Source of the DNA: an uncultured Gammaproteobacteria bacterium
Lineage (GTDB): Bacteria > Pseudomonadota > Gammaproteobacteria > Pseudomonadales > Pseudohongiellaceae
Direction: 5' to 3'
Assembly (NCBI GenBank): GCA_913060495.1
Contig: CAJXRP010000003.1
Coordinates: 1-64,000 of the forward strand
DNA: 64,000 bases
A model generated the notes under the pieces. The model searched no databases. It was given only the letters and a program-made list of their open reading frames with translations, and was not told the DNA's origin. The translations under genes and the position numbers were made by a program. Shown piece after piece: positions 53,094 to 61,386 of the stretch; the stretch's first letter is position 1; each line of letters begins with the position of its first letter.

Positions 53094-54329
53094 CTAGCTG
53101 AATAAGTCGAATGTTCCGAAGTCGCCCCCGAGCAAGCTGGCGGATTCGCCATGACCTAGCCAGCCCTGTGTCATTGTTTGGTAGACCTTCCGAAAATCGG
53201 TGGTGTAAGCCAGATTGTCGCCTTCAGTTAATTCAGTCAGGCTGGGTAGTTTTCCGTAGTGGCCTCCCTTAACTTGATTGCCAATAACGAACATGGCGTT
53301 CGCAGCACCATGATCGGTGCCGAGGCTCACGTTCTCGGGAACGCGGCGACCGAATTCCGAAAAGATCATTAGCGCTACATCATCGGCTCGGCCGATTCGT
53401 TCTAGATCTCTCATGAAGCCTGCTACTGCATCGGAGGTATAGGTTAATATTCTACGGTGCAGGTTGTTTTGAAACACATGGGTGTCGAAGGCGTTATTTC
53501 TATAGGACACATAATAGAGACTCGTTGGCATGTCCGCATCGAGCAGTGCCACGACCTTCTGCAGGTCGATATCGTTCACGCCGTAATCAACAGGCGAGTC
53601 GTATTTTGACCATGCGTCACGTACCAAGGCTGATGCATCGTTGGCGCTGCGAGCGATGTCCAGCAGGAAGCGCCGTGAAGGATTCTCTACCTTGCCTATA
53701 TCGGGAACGATATCTAGCGCCTCTTTCTCCGCTGCGAAGGCTTCGCGCATAAATCGGTCTGGGTCGTCGAACACTACGGGCACATGTTTCTCGCTTCTCA
53801 CCGCCAATGATTGCCTGGAGCCAATATTTACCAAATAGTTCGAAGGTGCCGATGGTGCTATCGAATCGGCGAGCTTGCCGACCCAGCCATACTCGTCGCC
53901 ACTATTTGGCGCGGCGGTATGCCAGTAGGCCATAGAGGTGAAGTGAGAATAGGACGGGTTTTCGTAACCGCAGCCGTGGACGATAGCCATCTTGCCGTCT
54001 TTGTAGAGGCTTTCAAATCCAGCCATACCAGGGTTGAAACCAAAGTGGTCGTCGATCAGACGTAATTCGTTTTTGGGAATGCCGATACTGGGCCGCTGTC
54101 GATAATAGGCATCGTCACCGTAGGGCACGACCGTATTCAGGCCATCGTTGCCGCCGGAGAGTTCGAGAATGACCAGCACTTTGCCATTGGCTGCAGCTTG
54201 TGCAGCAGCGGCTTGAGCCGCTTGCGCGAAGGCAGGTGGAACCATACTCAACGCGCTTAGGCCCGCCATCCCAGCTAGCAACTCGCGGCGATCTAGTGTT
54301 TTGCCTTTTCTATTTTTTTTCATCGTCAT
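53094..54329 (-). CDS. DUF1501 domain protein with Tat signal
   Basis: A 411-residue exported protein. The N-terminus has a Tat signal with twin Arg (L-D-R-R-E-L-L) and an Ala-rich cleavage region after P-A-F-A-Q. DUF1501 features are L-V-I-L-E-L-S-G-G-N-D-G-L-N-T-V-V-P and F-S-E-F-G-R-R-V-P-E-N, followed by D-H-G-A-A-N-A-M-F. The fold is related to sulfatases/alkaline phosphatases; members are widespread but uncharacterised. Placed 36 bases after the DUF1800 gene on the same strand, the usual partner. Confidence 0.88.
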   Translation of the reverse strand: MTMKKNRKGKTLDRRELLAGMAGLSALSMVPPAFAQAAQAAAAQAAANGKVLVILELSGGNDGLNTVVPYGDDAYYRQRPSIGIPKNELRLIDDHFGFNPGMAGFESLYKDGKMAIVHGCGYENPSYSHFTSMAYWHTAAPNSGDEYGWVGKLADSIAPSAPSNYLVNIGSRQSLAVRSEKHVPVVFDDPDRFMREAFAAEKEALDIVPDIGKVENPSRRFLLDIARSANDASALVRDAWSKYDSPVDYGVNDIDLQKVVALLDADMPTSLYYVSYRNNAFDTHVFQNNLHRRILTYTSDAVAGFMRDLERIGRADDVALMIFSEFGRRVPENVSLGTDHGAANAMFVIGNQVKGGHYGKLPSLTELTEGDNLAYTTDFRKVYQTMTQGWLGHGESASLLGGDFGTFDLFS

Positions 54330-54365
54330 GCCTCATTAACTTTCCGAGTTAACTGTTCCTTTGAA

Positions 54366-56174
54366 TTAGCCTAACTGATATTCAGGCTGACTCATTATTA
54401 AATGCAGAACCAATCGAAGAGAATCTTCCATGTAAGATTGTGCTTCACTTATACTCGTTGTGCCTAAATCCTCATTGAGGAAATTGATCAACATGCTTCT
54501 AGTACTGTTATCTGGTTGCACGCGCATGAATCTAGCCAGCAAATAGTCCACCGCCTCTTCAGTACTCTCTACGCCATGCTCGCTAAGCATTTGTCCGAGA
54601 TTTAATCGTGCCGTATGGCGAGGTATTGGTTTGACTCTTTCGATGGCCATCTGCCATCCGCGAAAGCTGCCATAACGGGTATTAAATTCTTCGTCGCGAT
54701 CGGCCAACATATTGGACTCTGCCATAATGCCGCCTTCGCCAAGTGAGGAGGGTTGGGTCGCTGAAGTTATATCCAGTCCTTGCCGAATTCGATCGGCAAC
54801 GCTACGAATTTCTGCGCTGCCATTGACTCTATCCGGTGGTACAAAATTAATATCTGGAAACAAGACGTCACGCGCGAAATTGCCTCGCTCAAGCAAGAGA
54901 CCGGGGGTCATCCAGCTGCGTCCACCGGCCCAGCCGGCGACAGTGGGTGGCCTAAAGAGTGATTGGCTGAGGGCGCCAGTTGCTCGGTTGAAATCAGGGA
55001 CGCCGGGTGCGTCTTCTAAACCGAGCTTTCGATAAGTAGAGACAGCCAGCTGTACTGGACTCTTTATCTGGCTTCCTACTGAAGGTGCGCTATAGAAATC
55101 TTTAGATAGGAAGATAGTCTCTAGAAGTGTCGCCACGTCATAGTTTGCATCACGCAAGGTGTTGCCCAATTCTTGGGCTAGTGCTTGACTTAACTCTTCT
55201 CGGACAAAGAAGCGGTAAATTTTGCTAGCTATATATTCTGCAGTAACTGGCTGTTCCATAATGAGATCGATAATCTCAATGCCGTCGAAGTTGCCACTTT
55301 CTCCTAAGAAATTCTTGATGCCGTCATCATGCTGTTCTGCATTGATCACGAAATCTAAATTCACGTAGTTCCAGCCAGTGAAAGCGCGGGCAGCCTCACG
55401 TATATCAGTCTCTGAATAATTACCCACGCCCATAGTGAACAATTCCATTATCTCACGAGCGAAGTTCTCATTTGGAGCGCCCTTAACATTCACGCCGGCA
55501 TCGAGAAAGGACAGCATGGCTGGATCTTGCGCGACAGCCACCATGAGATCGCGAAAACTTCCCGTGCCCATTTCATGAAACAGTTCTAGTTCATTCAACA
55601 GTTTTCGATAGTCACGTACCTTGCTCTCATTGACTGCATAGTGGCCGTGCCAGAATAAGGCCATCTTTTCTTGAAGAGGATTATTAGAGGCAACCATTCG
55701 GTCTGCCCACCAATAGGCGACACGATTGGTTTCCAATACGCTGGCTCGCAGCCAGTAGAAAAATTTGTTCACAACAGGTTGCAGGCGCCTGTTGCCTTCG
55801 GGTTTTACTTTAACGCCAAGGGCTTCACCAGTTTGTTTGGCAAGCTCTGTAGTAGCTGGGCGGCTAGGAGGGAAAGGTTCGAGTCCTGGCTCATGAATTC
55901 CGGAGTGCTGAAAGGGTAGGAGATGGCGGTTGTTGTCGGGATCGAAATACACCAAGCTTTGCACAGCCTTGCTAGGAGTGAGGGCAGCTAAGGCTTCTAT
56001 CTGATCCGGCGTTCCCCCGAAACCAGCGCGTTCCAACAAGTGTGCTGCCGCTTGATAGTCCCAGTCGCTGACCGAGAGAGGGCTCAGATCATCTTGCTGA
56101 GCAAGTATTGATGGGGACGACAGAAACAGAATCAGCGTAGTGGCTGTGGCGACCAAATTCAGTCCTCGGTGCAT
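54366..56174 (-). CDS. DUF1800 domain protein
   Basis: A 602-residue protein with a Sec signal ending I-L-A-Q. DUF1800 is recognisable from A-A-H-L-L-E-R-A-G-F-G-G, M-A-L-F-W-H-G-H-Y-A-V, N-E-N-F-A-R-E-I-M-E-L-F-T-M-G-V-G-N-Y and G-W-A-G-G-R-S-W. These proteins occur together with DUF1501 proteins in many bacteria and are thought to act outside the cytoplasm on an unknown target. The start lies 269 bases from the divergent Tat aminotransferase gene. Confidence 0.88.
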   Translation of the reverse strand: MHRGLNLVATATTLILFLSSPSILAQQDDLSPLSVSDWDYQAAAHLLERAGFGGTPDQIEALAALTPSKAVQSLVYFDPDNNRHLLPFQHSGIHEPGLEPFPPSRPATTELAKQTGEALGVKVKPEGNRRLQPVVNKFFYWLRASVLETNRVAYWWADRMVASNNPLQEKMALFWHGHYAVNESKVRDYRKLLNELELFHEMGTGSFRDLMVAVAQDPAMLSFLDAGVNVKGAPNENFAREIMELFTMGVGNYSETDIREAARAFTGWNYVNLDFVINAEQHDDGIKNFLGESGNFDGIEIIDLIMEQPVTAEYIASKIYRFFVREELSQALAQELGNTLRDANYDVATLLETIFLSKDFYSAPSVGSQIKSPVQLAVSTYRKLGLEDAPGVPDFNRATGALSQSLFRPPTVAGWAGGRSWMTPGLLLERGNFARDVLFPDINFVPPDRVNGSAEIRSVADRIRQGLDITSATQPSSLGEGGIMAESNMLADRDEEFNTRYGSFRGWQMAIERVKPIPRHTARLNLGQMLSEHGVESTEEAVDYLLARFMRVQPDNSTRSMLINFLNEDLGTTSISEAQSYMEDSLRLVLHLIMSQPEYQLG

Positions 56175-56379
56175 GAGGATTCTCTCCAGTTTTGTAACGA
56201 ACTGCCTACTTTATTCTATTTTCCTTGGTATTTGTATGTGCTTATCGCGGTTACTGGGGTTCACTGAGTTTTAGGCTGTGTGATTGCATCAGCCGCCGGA
56301 AAAACCCTAAAAATTGTAAGACTACTCTGTGGCAAGCCGAACGCATTCGAGAAACCGATTATTTGAGGCCTAGAATCAC

Positions 56380-56407
56380 TTTACACCGATCATAGTTCCT
56401 ATATGCT
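56380..56407 (+). promoter_or_regulatory. Candidate sigma-70 promoter for the Tat aminotransferase gene
   Basis: TTTACA (56380-56385, five of six consensus bases) is followed after 16 bases by TATGCT (56402-56407). The transcript would begin about 30 bases before ATG 56444. AGGGG at 56432-56436 provides the ribosome site. Confidence 0.45.
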
Positions 56408-56443
56408 GTCGGAAAGGTCTAATAAAAAATCAGGGGCAAATAG

Positions 56444-57790
56444 ATGGCCAAGTCTGCAGGTATAAATAGAAGAACATTCATGAAGAACGCCAGCCTTACG
56501 GCATTCGCTGGCGCAACAGGCGGCATAGCTACGGGCTCCACTGTAGCTTCCGCAGCTAGTAGCTCGAGGATGGCTAATGGCAAATACGATTTCGACACAG
56601 TCTATGATCGTGTTAATCACAATACGTCTCGCTGGGATTCCCCACCCAAGCGCTACCCTGAAGGCACTTTCAAATACGGCATGGGCGTTGCGTCCATGGA
56701 TTTCGAGTGTGCGCCTTGCATTACCGAGGCAATAGCCGAGCGCAATGAACACCACAGCTGGGGCTATATGAGCTCTACCGATTCGCTGCGTGACCAAATT
56801 GTGAAGTGGAATGGCGAGCGCCACGGTCTTGATCTTCCGAATGAGGCGATCACTATTTCCGATGGTGTCTATGCTGGCATGATAGCCGCTATGCGTTCAC
56901 TGGTAGGTACCGGTGGCAAGGTACTCATTAATACGCCTGCTTATTCCGGTTTCTACACGATGAATCGTAATTCGCGCACAATAACAGTTGATAGCCCTAT
57001 GGTTCGGATCAACGGCCGCTATGAGACCGATTGGGAAGATCTTGAAGCAAAGATGACACCAGACGTTCGAGCGATGATTGTATGTAATCCGCAGAATCCT
57101 ACAGGAAACGTGTGGACTGAAGATGAGCTACTCCGAGTGGGCCGTCTCTGTCTAGAACGCAACATCGTAGTTCTGTCTGATGAAATTCACGCCGACTTTG
57201 TAAGGCCGGGTCACAAGTATGTACCCTTCGCCAGTCTTCCGGATAAGGCAGTAGTAAATAACAGTCTTACTTTCGGCGCTGTCAGTAAGACGTTTAACTT
57301 AGCTGGCATGAAGAACGCCTATTTCTATTCTATGAATCCTCGCTTGAAGGCTAGGGTGGATGAATTCCATTTTGCCGAGTTAAGTACCTTAGGTGTGGTC
57401 GCGAATGAAGCAGCCTACAAAGACGGTGCAGATTGGTTCAACCAGGCGCTGGCCTATATTAATGATAGTCACGACATGACTGAGAATTACATCAAGCAGC
57501 ATATGCCTACAGTGGGCTACACCAGAAACGAAGGTACGTTTATGACCTTCCTGGATTTCAGCAAGACCATGGAATCCATCGGTGCAAAAGAGCAGTATAT
57601 GTCACACGGCAAGACATCGCCTGAGCAGTACTTCCGGGACTGGATGGTGCATAACTCTGGTGTGTATCTGAATCCAGGTTCAGATTATGGCGAAGGTGGC
57701 GCAGGTCATATGCGCATGAATATCGCTTCGTCGCGACTCGTGCTCAAGGATGTATTCGACGCCATGGCGTCCGCTGTTAACAAAGTCTAA
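56444..57790 (+). CDS. Tat-exported PLP aminotransferase-like protein, MalY/PatB type
   Basis: A 448-residue fold-type I PLP protein with a Tat signal: N-R-R-T-F-M-K (residues 8-14), then a hydrophobic stretch and A-S-A-A. The catalytic domain is complete: N-P-Q-N-P-T-G at 215-221, D246-E in S-D-E-I-H-A-D and the Schiff-base Lys282 in S-K-T-F-N-L-A-G. The wording matches MalY/PatB cystathionine beta-lyase-like proteins. Such enzymes are normally cytoplasmic, so folded, PLP-loaded export would be needed. A terminator separates it from the related Tat aminotransferase gene that follows. Confidence 0.85.
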   Translation: MAKSAGINRRTFMKNASLTAFAGATGGIATGSTVASAASSSRMANGKYDFDTVYDRVNHNTSRWDSPPKRYPEGTFKYGMGVASMDFECAPCITEAIAERNEHHSWGYMSSTDSLRDQIVKWNGERHGLDLPNEAITISDGVYAGMIAAMRSLVGTGGKVLINTPAYSGFYTMNRNSRTITVDSPMVRINGRYETDWEDLEAKMTPDVRAMIVCNPQNPTGNVWTEDELLRVGRLCLERNIVVLSDEIHADFVRPGHKYVPFASLPDKAVVNNSLTFGAVSKTFNLAGMKNAYFYSMNPRLKARVDEFHFAELSTLGVVANEAAYKDGADWFNQALAYINDSHDMTENYIKQHMPTVGYTRNEGTFMTFLDFSKTMESIGAKEQYMSHGKTSPEQYFRDWMVHNSGVYLNPGSDYGEGGAGHMRMNIASSRLVLKDVFDAMASAVNKV

Positions 57791-57803
57791 GTTCAGCAAA
57801 CCC

Positions 57804-57838
57804 AAGGGGTTGGAATTAAATTCCAACCCCTTTTTTTA
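57804..57838 (+). terminator. Rho-independent terminator after the MalY-like gene
   Basis: GGGGTTGGAA (57806-57815) pairs perfectly with TTCCAACCCC (57821-57830), with AA/TT extending the base of the stem and seven T residues following. The loop is 5 bases. Confidence 0.9.
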
Positions 57839-57934
57839 ACTCCAATTTTTGTCAAAGGACGGATAATCCAAATTAGTGCTCCATAGCGAGCGAGTTTGCC
57901 TTACACCGTATTCTCAATGAGAGGAAATAAGATC

Positions 57935-59083
57935 ATGAAAATGACACGTCGCGGTTTTGTAGGAACTATTGGCCTAGGCAGTGCTGCTGGGCTTCTTTCA
58001 AGTGCAGGTTTAACCAGTCGAAACGCCAACGCTGCCTCAAGCTATGAGGACGACACTGTCTATGATGGCGGCATCATGCAGCTCAATCAAAATGAGAGCG
58101 CGCGCGGTCCTGGCCCCAAGACAATGGAAGCGATTCGCTCCCACGTTACTAAGCGGGTTGGGCGCGGCTATGCGCCTGACCATGTGAATGAATTGCGAGC
58201 AACTCTGGCAGATGGCTATGGGGTTACGACCGGCAATGTAATTCTTGCTACGGGTTCCGGTCCCTTGCTGGTGGGCGCGGCACGAGCTTTCTGTTCCGAG
58301 GGAAAGCCGTTGGCGACAATTGGCCCTACCTATACGACAGCAGAACAAACTGCCCGCAAAATGGGTGTAGAGATAAGAAGCGTCCCAGTAGATAGCGCTA
58401 CTCTAGGGGTTGATTTGGATGGTCTGGCCGAGGCTGCAGTCGGAGCCGGTTTGGTCTACTTCTGTAACCCGAATAATCCAACCGGCACCGTGCACTCACC
58501 GGAAGCGGTAGAGTCCTTCATCCGCCGCGTGCAGCGTGAATCTCCAAACACGAAGATGCTCATCGATGAGGCGTACATTAACTATGCTGCCGATGAGGTA
58601 ATGCAGACAGCATTGCCACTGGCGATGGAATTCGAGAACGTATTTATCACGCGTTCCTTTTCCAAGGCCCATGGCATGGCTGGCCTACGTGTTGGTTACG
58701 CACTAGGTCAGGAGCAGACCTTAGATGCCGTCAGCGATGCATGGGGAATGGGCGATGTGAATATGCTTAGTGCTATCGCAGCGATAACAGCATTCAAAGA
58801 TAAGGAGCATATCGATTGGGAGCGCCAGGAGAATGCTGAGATTCGTGCCTTCGTGATTGCGGCATTCAATGACATGGGCTTTGAAGCTACAAACTCGCAC
58901 ACAAATCACATTTTTGTGAATATCGGTAGGCCAGCGAAAGAGTTCCGTGATGCGTGTTTGGAGCACAAGATTTTGGTAGGCCGAGACTTCCCTCCGTTCG
59001 AGAAAACTCACTGTCGCATCTCTATGGGAAGCAGAGAGGAAATGCAGAAGGCGGTCGAGGTGTTTCGAAAAGTGCTTGCCTAG
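57935..59083 (+). CDS. Tat-exported aminotransferase, histidinol-phosphate aminotransferase-like
   Basis: A 382-residue fold-type I aminotransferase with a Tat signal (T-R-R-G-F-V, then a Gly/Ala/Leu-rich stretch to N-A-N-A-A). N-P-N-N-P-T-G at 178-184, D211-E-A-Y and Lys244 in S-F-S-K-A-H-G-M-A-G-L-R match the HisC/CobD-like group. ATG 57935 follows GAGGAAAT; the in-frame codons from 57896 are unlikely. HisC itself is cytoplasmic, so this is a periplasmic relative, perhaps acting on amino acids or peptides outside the inner membrane. A terminator follows within 60 bases. Confidence 0.85.
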   Translation: MKMTRRGFVGTIGLGSAAGLLSSAGLTSRNANAASSYEDDTVYDGGIMQLNQNESARGPGPKTMEAIRSHVTKRVGRGYAPDHVNELRATLADGYGVTTGNVILATGSGPLLVGAARAFCSEGKPLATIGPTYTTAEQTARKMGVEIRSVPVDSATLGVDLDGLAEAAVGAGLVYFCNPNNPTGTVHSPEAVESFIRRVQRESPNTKMLIDEAYINYAADEVMQTALPLAMEFENVFITRSFSKAHGMAGLRVGYALGQEQTLDAVSDAWGMGDVNMLSAIAAITAFKDKEHIDWERQENAEIRAFVIAAFNDMGFEATNSHTNHIFVNIGRPAKEFRDACLEHKILVGRDFPPFEKTHCRISMGSREEMQKAVEVFRKVLA

Positions 59084-59110
59084 AATTTGCAAGACAAGCA
59101 GAAAGAATTA

Positions 59111-59144
59111 AAACGGAGACTGGCTTACGGGCAGTCTCCGTTTT
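59111..59144. terminator. Terminator between convergent aminotransferase and hydrolase genes
   Basis: AAACGGAGACTG (59111-59122) pairs with CAGTCTCCGTTT (59132-59143) around a 9-base loop, with A and T runs on either side, so it can work on both strands. Confidence 0.85.
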
Positions 59145-59160
59145 CGTTTCTAGATAGCCG

Positions 59161-59880
59161 TTACAAGCATCGGTGGTACATTGCGAACAGTCTTTCCCAA
59201 TGTCGTTCTGCGGATTCCTTGTGATATTTGTCACCACGGTTTGGGAAAACAAAGCCGTGTTCAGTGCCTGGGTACCATTCGATGCGTGAGTTGATGCGAG
59301 TGCCGGCAAGATAGCTCTCAAGATTGTCTACCATTTCCTTCGGTGCATATTCGTCAGTCTCGGCGCAGCCGAAATACATTTCTCCCATTATTTTGTCTGC
59401 ATCGAGATGTGGAGAGTCTTTCTTATCGGAGTAGAGGTAAACGCCATGAAAAGAGGCGCTGGCCGCTATGCGATCGGAAAATTTCGCGGCTGCGGCAAAT
59501 GCAAAGGGGCCGCTCATGCAATAGCCGACGCAGCCTATCTTGCCGTCTCTCGCAGCACTGTCCTGATCGGCAAAATTCATCAGTGACTGCACGTCTTCGC
59601 AGACCATGGCGTTGCTTAATGAGGCCATGTGTTCGTGCATCACTTCGCGTCCAGACTCTTGAATGTTGAATTCTCTTACTCGGCGATAGTAGAGATTCGG
59701 AAGCATTACATAATACCCTGCCGTGGCTAGGCGATTGGCCATGTCGTGGAGTTCTTCGCGCTTGCCGGGCGCATCCATTAGAAACAAGATCACAGGGTGA
59801 GGGCCTTCTTCTTCTGGATGTGTGACGAAGGTGTTCATGACGCCATCACTTGTCTCTATATCAATATGTAGATTAATCAT
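59161..59880 (-). CDS. Dienelactone hydrolase family protein
   Basis: A 239-residue alpha/beta hydrolase of the dienelactone hydrolase family. The nucleophile is the Cys in G-Y-C-M-S-G, as in classical members, with the late E-Y-P-style Asp and His in P-G-T-E-H-G-F. No signal peptide, so cytoplasmic. It would cleave a lactone or ester, but the substrate is not evident. An alternative GTG start lies at 59898; neither start has a strong ribosome site, and M-I-N-L-H-I-D at 59880 resembles the family start. Single gene, divergent from yghU. Confidence 0.82.
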   Translation of the reverse strand: MINLHIDIETSDGVMNTFVTHPEEEGPHPVILFLMDAPGKREELHDMANRLATAGYYVMLPNLYYRRVREFNIQESGREVMHEHMASLSNAMVCEDVQSLMNFADQDSAARDGKIGCVGYCMSGPFAFAAAAKFSDRIAASASFHGVYLYSDKKDSPHLDADKIMGEMYFGCAETDEYAPKEMVDNLESYLAGTRINSRIEWYPGTEHGFVFPNRGDKYHKESAERHWERLFAMYHRCL

Positions 59881-60083
59881 CGCTGTCTGTCTGCTCACGT
59901 AAAGTTCGATTCTGGTATAGCAAAGGTAACAGAAATTTCTCGATGCGCAATAGTCGCCGGATGAGTGCTTTTTGACAGGCAGGAATTCTATTTAAACTAA
60001 GGTATATTGAATAAATTCATGGGCTGCATTCTAGATGTAGTCGTTGACCAATTTTGAGATTGATCTAACAAGGAAGTAGCGAG

Positions 60084-60917
60084 ATGACTAAGTACACACC
60101 CCCTAAAGTATGGGCATGGAATACTGAATCCGGCGGGCAGTTCGCTAATATTAATAAACCCACGGCGGGAGCACAGGAGGAAAGGGCTCTACCTGTGGGG
60201 AAGCATCCGTTGCAGCTGTATTCGCTTGCGACCCCAAATGGCGTGAAGGTCACTATCTTGTTAGAGGAATTGCTTGCTCTGGGACATGCGGGCGCGGAGT
60301 ACGATGCGCATTTGATTCGAATTAATAAGGGCGATCAGTTTGGTAGTGACTTCGTGGCGATTAATCCTAATTCGAAAATTCCTGCTTTGCTCGATCATAG
60401 TACTTCACCACCGACGCGTGTATTTGAGTCCGGCGCCATACTTATCTATCTGGCTGAGAAATTCGCTGCATTCATACCCAAAGAACCTTCTGAAAGAGCA
60501 GAGTGTCTATCGTGGCTGATGTGGCAGATGGGTGCCGGGCCTTTTCTTGGCGGCGGCTTTGGCCACTTCTATGCCTATGCGCCAGAGAAGTGGGAGTATC
60601 CCATTGATCGCTATGCGATGGAGGTAAAACGTCAGTTGGATTTGTTAGATAAAAATCTCGCAGATAGGCGTTATCTGTGTGGTGATGAATATAACATTGC
60701 GGATATGGCTGTTTATCCTTGGTATGGCGCTGCCGTTCTTCACAACATCTATGACGCAGCAGAATTTCTCGATGTTGCTTCCTATAAAAATGTAATTCGT
60801 TGGGCACAAGAGATAGAAGAGCGCCCAGCGGTTCAACGTGGTCGACGTGTCAATCGAGCTTGGGGCCCCGAAGAGATGCAGCTAGCCGAACGCCATGCTG
60901 CGAGTGATTTCGATTAG
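60084..60917 (+). CDS. yghU: YghU-type glutathione transferase (disulfide-bond oxidoreductase)
   Basis: A 277-residue GST-superfamily protein strongly like YghU, a nu-class GST that binds two glutathione molecules and has disulfide reductase activity. Long N-terminal extension (P-P-K-V-W-A-W, G-G-Q-F-A-N-I-N-K-P), then L-P-V-G-K-H-P-L-Q-L-Y-S-L-A-T-P-N-G-V-K-V-T and N-P-N-S-K-I-P-A-L-L-D. The C-terminal helical domain holds F-L-G-G-G-F-G-H-F and the N-I-A-D-M-A-V-Y-P-W-Y motif. Cytoplasmic. AAGGAAG precedes ATG 60084. Confidence 0.93.
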   Translation: MTKYTPPKVWAWNTESGGQFANINKPTAGAQEERALPVGKHPLQLYSLATPNGVKVTILLEELLALGHAGAEYDAHLIRINKGDQFGSDFVAINPNSKIPALLDHSTSPPTRVFESGAILIYLAEKFAAFIPKEPSERAECLSWLMWQMGAGPFLGGGFGHFYAYAPEKWEYPIDRYAMEVKRQLDLLDKNLADRRYLCGDEYNIADMAVYPWYGAAVLHNIYDAAEFLDVASYKNVIRWAQEIEERPAVQRGRRVNRAWGPEEMQLAERHAASDFD

Positions 60918-60983
60918 GAGTTTAGATCGCGCATTTTTTTAGTTCTAGGACAATTCATACTGAACAGAAAATAGGGATTCACC

Positions 60984-61373
60984 ATGAAACAACTGTGTCG
61001 TATAGCTGCTGCTGTAATCTTGTTTGGCTTCTCTTCTTTGGGAATGGCCGCTGAAGGTCCGCTGCTGAATTTGCCGTTGTCCGAGTTACCAGAAAATCAG
61101 GAAATCCTGGTGTTGGAAATAGACCTTGCTCCGGGGCAGGAATCTCAGCCGCATCGTCATTACGGCCATGTGTTTGTGTATGTTCTGGAAGGAACGATTA
61201 ATATGCAGGTAGCGGGTGCAGATAAGGTGACATTGTCACCAGGCGATACATTTTACGAAAATCCAGATGATGTTCACATGGTGTCTCAAAATGCCAGCGA
61301 CACGGAAACAGCAAAGTTCCTTGTTTACATAATAAAAACTATCGGCAGACCTGTCAGTACGCCAGTTCAATAG
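60984..61373 (+). CDS. Exported single-domain cupin protein
   Basis: A 129-residue protein with a signal ending G-M-A-A. Cupin motif 1 is P-H-R-H-Y-G-H-V-F-V-Y-V-L-E-G-T and motif 2 is P-G-D-T-F-Y-E-N-P-D-D-V-H, giving the usual two His, one Glu and one His for a bound metal. Export suggests a periplasmic sensor or binding protein rather than a cytoplasmic dioxygenase. Last plus-strand gene before the convergent TonB-receptor-like gene, 14 bases away. Confidence 0.8.
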   Translation: MKQLCRIAAAVILFGFSSLGMAAEGPLLNLPLSELPENQEILVLEIDLAPGQESQPHRHYGHVFVYVLEGTINMQVAGADKVTLSPGDTFYENPDDVHMVSQNASDTETAKFLVYIIKTIGRPVSTPVQ

Positions 61374-61386
61374 TCTTTCGCTATTT

